NCBI GenBank assembly: GCA_016712445.1 | Contig: JADJRB010000001.1 | Coordinates: forward strand, 496,001 to 560,000 | From: Acidobacteriota bacterium | Lineage (GTDB): Bacteria; Pseudomonadota; Alphaproteobacteria; Caulobacterales; Hyphomonadaceae | Length of the DNA stretch: 64,000 nt | Reading direction: 5' to 3' | In this document: in pieces, positions 53,603 through 61,974 of the stretch | Layout of the letters: each line of letters begins with the position of its first letter | How positions within the stretch are numbered: the stretch's first letter is position 1 | Notes under the pieces: generated by a model | Seen by the model: the letters and a program-made list of their open reading frames with translations, nothing else | The model's database searches: none | Told to the model about the DNA's origin: nothing | Program-made: the position numbers and the translations under genes

Positions 53603-54277
53603 ATGTCCCTGATCGCCCTCGCTGCCGGCACCGTGCTGATGCTGCAATCCACCGGCGCCCAGCTCGCCGTCAAGGAGCAGGAGCGCCTTGAGGCCTGCGT
53701 CGCCAAGATCGAGACCGATCCGGAAAACGCCTACGAGGACGGCCTCGCCTGGACCTTCGAGGGCAACCGCCCCGGCGCCCGCCAGTGTACCGCCCTCGCC
53801 CTGATCGCCCTCGGCAATTACGAGACCGGCGCCGACCGCTTGCAATCGCTCGCCTCCTCCACCGATGGCGGCACCGCCGAACAGCGCGCCGTCTACCTCT
53901 CGCAGGCGGGCCAGGCCTGGATCATGGCCGGCATGCCGGACATCGCCGTCACCACGTTTTCCGACGCCCTGAAATTCGCGCCCGGCACGCTCGACCTGCT
54001 GCTCGACCGCGCCAGCGCCTACATGATGCTCGAAGACTGGGACAAGGCGATGTCCGACCTCGACCTCGCGATCGCCAATTCCCCCAGCCACGGCCCGGCC
54101 TACCAGCTGCGCGCCGAAGTGAACCTCAACAAGAAGAAGTACGACCTCGCGATGCGCGATGTCGAAGCCGCCATGGCCGCCGATCCGAAGAATATCGACA
54201 CCCTTCTGGTGCGCGGCCGCGTCCGTGAAGCGATGCGCCTCGCCGAGGCCGATGGCGGGATCGAACGGGTCGACTGA
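53603..54277 (+). CDS. TPR-repeat protein, probably exported
   Basis: 224 residues. A hydrophobic start (LIALAAGTVLMLQSTGAQLA) may be a signal peptide. TPR units are visible from about residue 90: QAGQAWIMAGMPDIAVTTFSDALKFAPG, DRASAYMMLEDWDKAMSDLDLAIANSP and EVNLNKKKYDLAMRDVEAAMAADPKN. TPR arrays mediate protein contacts; partners are unknown. The gene stands alone, divergent from the epimerase gene. Confidence 0.75.
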   Translation: MSLIALAAGTVLMLQSTGAQLAVKEQERLEACVAKIETDPENAYEDGLAWTFEGNRPGARQCTALALIALGNYETGADRLQSLASSTDGGTAEQRAVYLSQAGQAWIMAGMPDIAVTTFSDALKFAPGTLDLLLDRASAYMMLEDWDKAMSDLDLAIANSPSHGPAYQLRAEVNLNKKKYDLAMRDVEAAMAADPKNIDTLLVRGRVREAMRLAEADGGIERVD

Positions 54278-54377
54278 CCCCCGGCTTATGCAACAAAATT
54301 CGGGGGTTCAGCCCTCGTGATTTCAAGCACTTGCAAGATAATCCGGCAAACTTATGCAGACCCCCTCCGGGCCGGGT

Positions 54378-54383
54378 TATACT
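54378..54383 (+). promoter_or_regulatory. -10-like TATACT just before the Arg/Pro-rich gene
   Basis: TATACT lies 6 bases upstream of the ATG at 54390, which leaves almost no room for a ribosome site and points to a leaderless or near-leaderless transcript. No clear -35 is seen. Confidence 0.35.
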
Positions 54384-54389
54384 GCCTGC

Positions 54390-55055
54390 ATGACCGAGCC
54401 CCGCCCCACCTTCCCTGATCCCGCCGCCGCCCTGATCGGCGAAGCGCGCGAGCTGTCGGCCGGCCTCGTCGCCTTCGTGTTCAACCAGCTGCGCGACCTC
54501 CCCGCGGCCGCGTTGACACCCGCGCTCCTGCGCACGTTCCTCCGTACCGTGATCAAACCGTGCGAGGCGCTGGTCCGCCGCGCCATCTGGCTGCTCGCCG
54601 CCCGCATGAAGCCGCTGGCCCGCCGCGCCGCCCATCCGCGCCCCGGCACACACCCGCCCATGCCCCCGGCCGCGCCTCAGCCGCGCGCCACCCGCGTGCC
54701 CGCCTTCCGTCTCACCGAACCTGTCCGCATGTCGCGGCCCCGCGGCCCGCAGCCGCGCATTTCCATCTTCGGCGACGCGCCGCCAGCCCGCCCGGCGCCG
54801 CCGGTAAGCCCTGACACCTTCAACCAGCGTTTCGTCATGCGCCTGGCCGCCCTGCGCAATGCCTGCGCCGATCCGGACCGCTGCGCCCAGCGCCTGCTGC
54901 GCCGCCTCGCCCGCACCCGGCCCGCGGCGCGGCCGCTCAGGACCGCGCCGCCGCCCGGCCTCAAGGCCGCCCGCACCGAGCGCATCAAGTCCCTGTTCGC
55001 CGACCTCGACGCGGCCACGCAAGCCGCCTGGCCCCGCCTCGCCAACACGTCCTGA
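54390..55055 (+). CDS. Arg/Pro-rich protein of unknown function
   Basis: 221 residues. The N-terminal third is helical (DPAAALIGEARELSAGLVAFVFNQLRDL), the middle is Pro/Arg/Ala-rich and probably disordered, and the C-terminal part is strongly basic (CAQRLLRRLARTRPAARPLR, then TERIKSLFADLDAATQAAW). The composition fits a nucleic-acid-binding or intrinsically disordered protein, but could also be inflated by high GC content. TATACT at 54378-54383 lies 6 bases before the ATG, so the transcript may be leaderless or nearly so. No homologue is recognised. Confidence 0.5.
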   Translation: MTEPRPTFPDPAAALIGEARELSAGLVAFVFNQLRDLPAAALTPALLRTFLRTVIKPCEALVRRAIWLLAARMKPLARRAAHPRPGTHPPMPPAAPQPRATRVPAFRLTEPVRMSRPRGPQPRISIFGDAPPARPAPPVSPDTFNQRFVMRLAALRNACADPDRCAQRLLRRLARTRPAARPLRTAPPPGLKAARTERIKSLFADLDAATQAAWPRLANTS

Positions 55056-55082
55056 CGTCAGCGCGCCTTGCCGCCGAAAGCG

Positions 55083-55188
55083 CCTCCCCCGCACCGCTGG
55101 GGAGGATAAGGGTGCTTCCGGATGCTGCGTCATCCTCCCCCGTTTACGGGGGAGGTGGCAGGCCGCGCAGCGGACTGACGGAGGGGGC
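55083..55188. repeat. REP-like cluster of interleaved palindromes
   Basis: CCTCCCCCGTTTACGGGGGAGG at 55134-55155 is a near-perfect hairpin. CCTCCCC (55083-55089) pairs with GGGGAGG (55099-55105), and GGGGAGGAT (55099-55107) also pairs with ATCCTCCCC (55132-55140), so two alternative folds are possible. A GC-rich tail runs to 55188. The sequence is like the repetitive extragenic palindromes common in alphaproteobacterial genomes and fills the 156-base gap between two convergent genes, where it may end both transcripts. Confidence 0.65.
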
Positions 55189-55211
55189 GACGCCGTCTAC
55201 CCCAACACCCC

Positions 55212-56573
55212 TCACCCGTACCGCGCTTCCAGCATGGACCACACCGCGCGCAGCCCGCACGGCGCGCCGCCATCCGGGCGGCCATACTTCGCCTTGCGCC
55301 AGGCCCAGATGTCGAAATGCGCCCAGCTTTTCGCGGTGACGAACTGTTTCAGGAACACCGCCGCCGTGATCGAGCCGCCAAAGCTGCCGCCGGAGTTCAC
55401 CAGGTCTGCAACCGGACTTTTCAGGTCGGCAAGGTAGGGGTCCCACAGCGGCATTCGCCAGACCGGATCACCCGTCCGCGCCGACGCCGCCAGCACATCC
55501 GCCGCCAACGCTTCATCATCCGTATACAGAGGGGCAAGGTCCGCCCCCAGCGCCACGCGCGCCGCGCCGGTCAGCGTGGCAAAATCCATCAGCAGGTCCG
55601 GATCTTCCTCACACGCCCGCGCCAGCGCATCGCCAAGCACCAGCCGCCCCTCGGCATCGGTATTGTCGATCTCCACCGTCAGCCCCTTGCGGCTGGACAG
55701 GATATCCCCCGGCCGGAAGGAATTGCCCGAAATCGCATTCTCCGCCGCCGACACATAAAGCTTCAGGTGCACCGGCAGCTTCGCGCCCATCACCAGCTCC
55801 GCCAGCGCGATCGCATGCGCCGCCCCGCCCATGTCCTTCTTCATGATCCGCATGCCGTCGCCGCCCTTGATGTTCAGGCCGCCGGAGTCGAACGTGATGC
55901 CCTTGCCCACCAGCGCGACCTTCGGATGCGAGGAATCGCCCCAGGTCAGCTCCAGGAACCGCGGCGCCACCCCCGCCGCCCGGCCGACCGCATGCACCAT
56001 CGGGTAATTCTCGGTCAGCAGGTCATCGCCGACGACCGCCTTCAGCGTCGCCCCATGCGCCTTCGCCAGCCCGGCCATCTCGGCTTCCAGCCCGGCCGGC
56101 GTCATGTCAGCCGCCGGCGTGTTGACGAGGTCGCGCAGGTGCGCCGCCGCGTCCGCCTCGCGGGCGAGCTGCTCGCCCTCCTTGCCGCCCGGCACCTTCA
56201 GGCGCGGCGGCGAAGACTTGTCCTTCTTGTAGCGCTCGAAACGGTACGCCCCGTCCGCCCAAGCCGAGGCGATGTTCGCGAACGGCTGGCCGCTGTCCTC
56301 GGCAATCTCGTAATCGCCCTGCGGCAACTTACCCGACAGCGCCGCCACCGCCAGCGCGTCCTTGCCCGCGCCGAGCCCGAACACGACCTCGGCGACCCGA
56401 CCGTCCTCGCCCGGCACCAGCACCGTCTGCCCCGCCGCCCCGGTAAAGCCCTGCGCCGCCGCGATCGCCCGCGCACCCGGGAACGGATCGTCCTTCAGGT
56501 CCGCAAAGCTGCGGGCAGTGTAGAGGTAAACACGCGCGGCGTGCTTCGGCTTGGTCGTGAAGCTCTTGTGCAT
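55212..56573 (-). CDS. M17 leucyl aminopeptidase family protein
   Basis: 453 residues. The M17 signature NTDAEGRL is in TVEIDNTDAEGRLVLGDAL; other metal ligands lie in LVGKGITFDSGGLNIKGGDGM and KKDMGGAA. The C-terminal catalytic domain (about 160-450) is complete. The N-terminal domain is shorter than in E. coli PepA, as is usual for this subgroup. It removes N-terminal residues from peptides in the cytoplasm using two metal ions. The 3' end lies against the REP-like element. Confidence 0.9.
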   Translation of the reverse strand: MHKSFTTKPKHAARVYLYTARSFADLKDDPFPGARAIAAAQGFTGAAGQTVLVPGEDGRVAEVVFGLGAGKDALAVAALSGKLPQGDYEIAEDSGQPFANIASAWADGAYRFERYKKDKSSPPRLKVPGGKEGEQLAREADAAAHLRDLVNTPAADMTPAGLEAEMAGLAKAHGATLKAVVGDDLLTENYPMVHAVGRAAGVAPRFLELTWGDSSHPKVALVGKGITFDSGGLNIKGGDGMRIMKKDMGGAAHAIALAELVMGAKLPVHLKLYVSAAENAISGNSFRPGDILSSRKGLTVEIDNTDAEGRLVLGDALARACEEDPDLLMDFATLTGAARVALGADLAPLYTDDEALAADVLAASARTGDPVWRMPLWDPYLADLKSPVADLVNSGGSFGGSITAAVFLKQFVTAKSWAHFDIWAWRKAKYGRPDGGAPCGLRAVWSMLEARYG

Positions 56574-56690
56574 GGCTTTTTCCTGACGGCTTGCGGTGGT
56601 TAAGGCCGGCCCCGGCGGCGTTAACCGAACCTTGACCCCGCCCGTTCAATATCCGGGATGATGCGACCGATCCAGACATGGAGCCCCCAG

Positions 56691-57596
56691 ATGTCCAGCG
56701 CCAAAACGTCCCTGGCCCTCCTGGCCTTTGCCATCGCCGCCTCCACGTCCGCCTGCGCCACGGCGCCGAAGGCCGACAAGGATGCCGAACGCGCCATGAA
56801 AGCGGCCATGCAGCCAGCCTCTGCCGAGGAACGCGCCGCTGCCAATCGCGCCGACCCGCTGACCCGCGCCAACTTCTGGGCCAAGGAAAACCTCAAGAAC
56901 GAGGAAGACCTCGAAGTCAGCCTCGAATTCGCCCGCGCCCTGCGCGAGATCGGCAGCCATGACCGCGCCATCGACGTGCTCGCCAAGGCGCTGATCGTAC
57001 ATCCGGACGATGCGGACGCGCTGATGCTGATGGGCCGAATCCAGATGGCCAAGGGCGACATCCCCAGTGCCGGTCGCGCCTTCAACCGCGCCGTCGAGGT
57101 CGCACCGGCCCGCGCCGAAACCTGGGCCGCCCTCGGCACCACCTACGACCGTCAGGGCCAGCACCGCCTCGCCCAGACCGCCTACCAGAAGGCGCTCGAG
57201 ATCGAGCCCTACCGCACCACCACGCTGACCAATTACGGCCTCTCGCTCGTCCTGTCCGGCGACCTTGCCGGCGCCGAAGCGAAGCTGCGCGCCGCCGCCG
57301 CCAATCCCGACGCCGGCGCCCGCGTCACCGAGAACCTCGCCCTCGTCCTCGGCCTGCAGGGCCGCTTTGACGAGATGAAGACGCTGAGCGAAGCCAGCGC
57401 CCCGGACCAGGTCGTCGACCAGAACGTCGCGCTCCTGCGCGCGCTGATCCAGCCCGCCCGCAGCTGGGACGCACTCGCCGACACGCCGCAACCGACCGCC
57501 GTCGCCGCCCTGAACACGCCCGCCGAAACCCCGGCCGCCTCCCCGACCACCCCGGTCGAAGACTCCCCCGGCCGAACCCTCCGCCTACGGAATTAA
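56691..57596 (+). CDS. TPR-repeat lipoprotein, possibly TadD-like
   Basis: 301 residues from ATG 56691 with GGAG upstream. Lipoprotein-type N-terminus (LALLAFAIAASTSACATAP), then TPR units: EVSLEFARALREIGSHDRAIDVLAKALIVHPDD, ALMLMGRIQMAKGDIPSAGRAF and TTYDRQGQHRLAQTAYQKALEIEPY. TPR lipoproteins of this kind occur as TadD in Tad pilus clusters, and tadC and tadB lie about 5 kb away, so TadD is possible but unproven. The Thr/Pro/Ala-rich tail is disordered. Confidence 0.7.
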   Translation: MSSAKTSLALLAFAIAASTSACATAPKADKDAERAMKAAMQPASAEERAAANRADPLTRANFWAKENLKNEEDLEVSLEFARALREIGSHDRAIDVLAKALIVHPDDADALMLMGRIQMAKGDIPSAGRAFNRAVEVAPARAETWAALGTTYDRQGQHRLAQTAYQKALEIEPYRTTTLTNYGLSLVLSGDLAGAEAKLRAAAANPDAGARVTENLALVLGLQGRFDEMKTLSEASAPDQVVDQNVALLRALIQPARSWDALADTPQPTAVAALNTPAETPAASPTTPVEDSPGRTLRLRN

Positions 57597-57673
57597 ATTG
57601 CACGCGACAAACAGTGCGCAGACCTCACTCAAGATCGAGCACATTCGCTGTGCGATCGCCAGTGAAGCCAACC

Positions 57674-58639
57674 CTACCCAATTTCCGTGAAGTAGTAATC
57701 AGATTTGGTCGGACGATTGCGCCACAAAAAGCCAGAAGCTGGCGTATCTCGTAGCAACAATATTTTTGTTTCGCGTGCGCCGACATCAAACGAAATCGTG
57801 TTTGAATGCCATTTGGAGACGGTAGTTCCCTGCTTCTGGCCGTACTGCCCAATCACCTGCTCATGTTCAAAGCTTGCAGCAGTGAGGTGGATCCGGCCCG
57901 GGCGCACTTGAAATCTCAAGGAACTATTTGACACAACGACTTTGGGCTCGTGGGGCCGATCAACTCGACCTCCTTGCTTGTTCTCGCGGCGTCGAAGATC
58001 GTCGAAAAACCAATCTGAATATGCCTTCCAGTACTCAGGAAACGGCATCCACGAACCGTCTGCGAGAAGAATGTCTCCACCGGACGGATGCAGGTCGTGG
58101 TAGTAAAGTAGGCTTTCAATTCGAAAAGGCTCCGCACCTGCTATGATAGTCGGACGAAAAGCAATTTTTAGTGAGGTTACTACAATGTTGGCCAGCGATA
58201 GCGACGGGTTGGTCAAAATGGCATTTAACCGCAATGCTGTGTGCTCAATCGCATTGTAGTCCCCATCTGCCAAACGAATGCTATGGAGATCCGTCAAACT
58301 GCGTGTTTCATCTATTGAAACTTCCGGCAGTTTAGTTTGATCAAGGCATATGGGTAACAGCCAAGGTACCGAAGGCGCGAGTGTTTTGGCGCGTTCAATG
58401 GCAATCGCCAATTCGGCGTGAACATAGGACGTCGGACGCAGATAGAATTGGTCTGAAACACATAGAAGAAACGCGCCTGCTTGATCAATTTTGCGTTTGA
58501 CCTTTTCACGCCACTGTTCGCCAAGTTCCATCCCTACCTCATCAATCCAGTAGGCAATGGAAAGCTTATCCAACGCGTCCAAAAGCGGCCGAATTTTGGA
58601 AACGTCTTCGCGAAAATACGACACAAACACATAGGTCAT
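57674..58639 (-). CDS. TIR-domain protein with unrecognised C-terminal domain
   Basis: 321 residues from ATG 58639, chosen for GAGG six to nine bases upstream. Residues 1-135 are a TIR domain: strand TYVFVSYF, AYWIDE, a Gln/Glu-rich helix, FLLCVSDQFYL and the candidate catalytic Glu76 in YVHAELAIAI. TIR domains in bacteria often cleave NAD+ during phage defence. Residues 150-321 are not recognised; they are Trp/Tyr-rich (GSWMPFPEYWKAYSDWFFDDL) and might be a sensor. Local base composition is clearly AT-richer than the flanks, a sign of transfer. No partner gene is adjacent. NADase activity is inferred from the Glu and fold only. Confidence 0.78.
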   Translation of the reverse strand: MTYVFVSYFREDVSKIRPLLDALDKLSIAYWIDEVGMELGEQWREKVKRKIDQAGAFLLCVSDQFYLRPTSYVHAELAIAIERAKTLAPSVPWLLPICLDQTKLPEVSIDETRSLTDLHSIRLADGDYNAIEHTALRLNAILTNPSLSLANIVVTSLKIAFRPTIIAGAEPFRIESLLYYHDLHPSGGDILLADGSWMPFPEYWKAYSDWFFDDLRRRENKQGGRVDRPHEPKVVVSNSSLRFQVRPGRIHLTAASFEHEQVIGQYGQKQGTTVSKWHSNTISFDVGARETKILLLRDTPASGFLWRNRPTKSDYYFTEIG

Positions 58640-58795
58640 CGACGCCTCGATTTTCGATGTCTTCATCCAGGATAGCAATCGAAATGAGTCGTTTCCGCAA
58701 TAGTGAAAGTAGAAGGCGGCACCATGAAGTGCGGGATCGAACTAGATGCCACACCGCTAAACTCGAGAATTGCTGTGATGATAGACGCTGAGTTT

Positions 58796-58824
58796 AATCC
58801 GGTCACGGTGCATCAGGCCGGATT
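58796..58824. promoter_or_regulatory. inverted repeat upstream of the photolyase gene
   Basis: AATCCGG (58796-58802) and CCGGATT (58818-58824) form a 7-bp perfect inverted repeat with a 15-base spacer, 60 bases before the photolyase start and at the right edge of the AT-richer TIR patch. It could be an operator or a hairpin. No promoter could be called with confidence in the 244 bases between the divergent genes. Confidence 0.35.
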
Positions 58825-58883
58825 CTAAGCGCCACCCACAGGAGGTCGCTCGACAAGCCCGGCGCGTGGCCTAGTTCCTGCGG

Positions 58884-60410
58884 ATGACCATCCGGAACCT
58901 CATCCTCGTGCTGGGCGACCAGCTGTCCATGCGCAACCCTGCCCTCTTGGCGGGCGACCGCGCGCGCGACCGGATCCTTATGGTCGAGGTGGCCGAAGAG
59001 ACCACCTATGTGCGCCATCACAAGAAAAAGATCGCCTTCATCCTCTCGGCCATGCGCCATTTCTGCGCGGCGCTGCGCGAAGACGGCTGGACGGTGGACT
59101 ATGTCCGCCTGGATGACGACCCAAATCGCGGCTCGTTCCGGGGCGAGGTCGAGCGCGCCGCCGCGCAGCACGGTCCCGAACGCATCTGCGTGCTGGAGCC
59201 CGGCGAATGGCGGGTGCGTGCCGACATGGACACCTGGCAGGCGGCGCTCGGCCGTTCGGTCGACATCTTCGAGGACACCCGCTTCCTCTGCTCGCAGGCC
59301 CGCTTCCGGCAATGGGCCGCAGGCCGCAAGCAATTGCGGATGGAATATTTCTACCGCGAGATGCGCAAGGCGACCGGCCTCCTGATGAACGGCGACGCCC
59401 CCGCTGGCGGCCAATGGAATTACGACGCCGAGAACCGCAAGCCCGCGAAAGCCGACCTGTTCATGCCCCGCCCGCGCCCGGCAGCGCCAGACGCGATCAC
59501 ACGCGGCGTGCTCGATCTCGTCGCGACCCGCTTCGGCGAGCATTTCGGAGACCTTGAACCCTTCTGGTTCGCCGTCACGGCAGAAGGCGCCGAGGCGGCG
59601 CTGCAGGATTTCATCGCAGAGGCCCTGCCCCGCTTCGGCGACTTCCAGGACGCGATGCTGGAAGGCGAACCCTTCCTCTACCACTCCGTCCTGTCGCTCT
59701 ACATCAATGCCGGCCTGCTCGATCCCCTGCACGCCTGCCGCCAGGTGGAGGCGGCCTACTATTCAGGGCATGCCCCGCTGAACGCCGCCGAAGGGTTCAT
59801 CCGCCAGATCATCGGATGGCGCGAATATGTGCGCGGACTCTACTGGCTGAAAATGCCGGCTTACCGCGAGCAGAACGCCTTGCAGGCCACCCGGCCCCTG
59901 CCCGCCCTCTACTGGACCGGCGAGACGGACATGGCCTCTATGCGCGCCGCCATTGGCCAGACGAAGCGCGAAGCCTACGCGCACCATATCCAGCGGCTGA
60001 TGGTCACCGGGAACTTCGCGCTGCTCGCGGGCATCGATCCGCACGAGGTCCACGAATGGTACCTTGCGGTCTATGCCGATGCGTTCGAATGGGTCGAGCT
60101 GCCGAACACGCTCGGCATGAGTCAGTATGCGGACGGTGGCCAGCTCGGCTCGAAGCCCTATGCCGCCAGCGGCGCCTATATCAATCGCATGTCCGACCAT
60201 TGCGGCAACTGCGCCTATGACGTGAACCGCAAATATGGCGAAGGCGCCTGCCCGTTCAATTCATTGTACTGGGACTTCCTCGCCCGCAACGAAGCCCGCC
60301 TGAAGGACAATCCCCGGATGCGCCAGATGTACGCCGCCTGGGCGCGCATGCCGGACGACAAGCAGCAGGCCTACCGGGCCAGCGCGGCGGCCTTCCTCGA
60401 GACGCTTTAG
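58884..60410 (+). CDS. FeS-type bacterial cryptochrome/photolyase (PhrB-like)
   Basis: 508 residues, the length of Agrobacterium PhrB. Start ILVLGDQLS is the antenna-domain opening. The FAD-binding helical domain has YAHHIQRLMVTGNFALLAGIDP and EWVELPNT. Of the four 4Fe-4S ligands known for PhrB (C350, C438, C441, C454), three are found at equal spacing: C440, C443 and C456 in SDHCGNC...GACPF. The fourth position, 88 residues before C440, is Ser352 in TDMASM (codon TCT). The family repairs (6-4) photoproducts with light. Loss of one ligand could weaken or alter the cluster. Ribosome site is weak. Confidence 0.88.
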   Translation: MTIRNLILVLGDQLSMRNPALLAGDRARDRILMVEVAEETTYVRHHKKKIAFILSAMRHFCAALREDGWTVDYVRLDDDPNRGSFRGEVERAAAQHGPERICVLEPGEWRVRADMDTWQAALGRSVDIFEDTRFLCSQARFRQWAAGRKQLRMEYFYREMRKATGLLMNGDAPAGGQWNYDAENRKPAKADLFMPRPRPAAPDAITRGVLDLVATRFGEHFGDLEPFWFAVTAEGAEAALQDFIAEALPRFGDFQDAMLEGEPFLYHSVLSLYINAGLLDPLHACRQVEAAYYSGHAPLNAAEGFIRQIIGWREYVRGLYWLKMPAYREQNALQATRPLPALYWTGETDMASMRAAIGQTKREAYAHHIQRLMVTGNFALLAGIDPHEVHEWYLAVYADAFEWVELPNTLGMSQYADGGQLGSKPYAASGAYINRMSDHCGNCAYDVNRKYGEGACPFNSLYWDFLARNEARLKDNPRMRQMYAAWARMPDDKQQAYRASAAAFLETL

Positions 60411-60419
60411 ATCCGCAGG

Positions 60420-61922
60420 TCAGTCCGTATCAAAACGGATGCCCTGCGCCAGCGGCAGCGCGCTGGAATAGTTGATCGTATTGGTCGCCCGGCGCATGTA
60501 GGCCTTCCAGGAATCCGAACCGGACTCGCGTCCGCCGCCGGTTTCCTTTTCGCCGCCGAACGCGCCGCCGATCTCGGCGCCGGAGGTGCCGATATTGACG
60601 TTCGCGATCCCGCAGTCCGAGCCGGACGCCGCCACGAACCGCTCCGCCTCGCGCAGGTCGGTCGTGAAGATCGAGGAGGAAAGCCCCGCTGCCACGGCAT
60701 TGTTCAGCGCGATGGCTTCGGAAAGCTCCGTGTACGTCATCACGTAGAGGATCGGCGCAAACGTCTCGCGCAGGACTGGCCCCACCTGCCCCGGCATGAC
60801 CACCAGTGCCGGGCGGCGGTAGACCCCGCCATTGGCCTCTACCGCTTCACCGCCAAACACCTCGCCGTCCGCGGCTTTTGCTTCGGCCAGCGCGGCCGTC
60901 ATCGCCTCGCCCGCAGCGGAGTCGATCAGCGGGCCAACCAGCACGCCCGGCGTCAGCGGATTGCCGACCTTGGCCGAGGCCCAGGCCGACTTGAGGCGAG
61001 GCACCAGCGCGTCCGCAATCGAGGCATGAACGAACAGCCGACGCATCGTCGTGCAGCGCTGGCCCGCCGTTCCCAGCGCCGAGAAGGCAATCGCCCGCAC
61101 TGCCAGGTCAAGATCCGCAGACGGACAAACAACGCCGGCATTGTTGCCGCCCAGCTCAAGGATCGTCTTGCCGAACCGCGCCGCCACGACCGGGCCGACC
61201 GCCCGGCCCATCCGCGTCGAGCCTGTCGCTGAAACCACCGCGATCCGCGCATCGGCGGCCAACGCGGCGCCAATCTCCGGCCCGCCGATCAGGCACGCCG
61301 CCAGCCCCTCCGGCGCCTCGCCAAAGGCCTGCACCGCGCGTGTAAAAACCGCCATCACGGCCAGCGCCGTCAGCGGCGTCTTCTCCGACGGTTTCCAGAT
61401 CACCGGGTTGCCACACACCAGCGCCAGCGCCGCGTTCCACGCCCACACCGCCACCGGGAAATTGAACGCCGTGATGACCGCCGTGATCCCCGCCGGATGC
61501 CAGGTCTCCATCATTCGGTGACCCGGCCGCTCGGACGCAATCGTCAGTCCATGCAGTTGCCGGGAGAGGCCGACCGCGAAGTCGCAGATGTCGATCATCT
61601 CCTGCACTTCGCCCATCGCTTCGGCGGGGATCTTCCCCGCCTCCAGCGTCACCAGCGTCGCGAGGTCATCTTTTGCTGCGCGCAGTTCCTCACCGAGCAG
61701 GCGCACCAGTTCGCCCCGGCGCGGCGCGGGCACGCTGCGCCAGGTAGCGAAGGCCGCCGCCGCGCGGGCGATGGCCAGTTCCACATTGGCCGGCGCGTCC
61801 GGAGTCAGGTGCGTGAGCACCTCGCCGGACAGAGGCGTACGGCAGGCCAGCGTGCCGGCGGTGCCGGCCGAGGGAATGGAGAATCGGGCGAGGGTTGCCG
61901 AAGCAAGCGGGATCAGGCTCAT
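60420..61922 (-). CDS. ALDH7-family aldehyde dehydrogenase (aminoadipate-semialdehyde type)
   Basis: 500 residues. NAD-binding and catalytic motifs: FNFPVAVWAWNAALAL, a Glu in LELGGNNAG and the nucleophile Cys in GTAGQRCTTMRR. The ending AFGGEKETGGGRESGSDSWKAYMRR is the ALDH7 signature; this group oxidises L-2-aminoadipate 6-semialdehyde (lysine degradation) or betaine-type aldehydes. The substrate is probably the semialdehyde, but no lysine-degradation neighbours are present to confirm it. It converges on the photolyase gene with a 9-base gap. Confidence 0.86.
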   Translation of the reverse strand: MSLIPLASATLARFSIPSAGTAGTLACRTPLSGEVLTHLTPDAPANVELAIARAAAAFATWRSVPAPRRGELVRLLGEELRAAKDDLATLVTLEAGKIPAEAMGEVQEMIDICDFAVGLSRQLHGLTIASERPGHRMMETWHPAGITAVITAFNFPVAVWAWNAALALVCGNPVIWKPSEKTPLTALAVMAVFTRAVQAFGEAPEGLAACLIGGPEIGAALAADARIAVVSATGSTRMGRAVGPVVAARFGKTILELGGNNAGVVCPSADLDLAVRAIAFSALGTAGQRCTTMRRLFVHASIADALVPRLKSAWASAKVGNPLTPGVLVGPLIDSAAGEAMTAALAEAKAADGEVFGGEAVEANGGVYRRPALVVMPGQVGPVLRETFAPILYVMTYTELSEAIALNNAVAAGLSSSIFTTDLREAERFVAASGSDCGIANVNIGTSGAEIGGAFGGEKETGGGRESGSDSWKAYMRRATNTINYSSALPLAQGIRFDTD

Positions 61923-61974
61923 GCGCCGGGTCTAGCGGCGCCCCGCGCGCGGGGAAAGCCCCCGCCCGCCGGGA

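Noticed and set aside
55317..56603. Long Arg-rich frame antisense to the M17 aminopeptidase gene
   Set aside because: No motif and strongly biased composition; the M17 signature lies on the other strand.
57633..57660. Hairpin-like GCACA/TGTGC repeat after the TIR gene as terminator
   Set aside because: Only 5 continuous pairs, a bulge and no T-tract.
57597..58883. Possible prophage or integrative element carrying the TIR gene
   Set aside because: No integrase, tRNA or direct repeats were found at the edges of the AT-richer patch.
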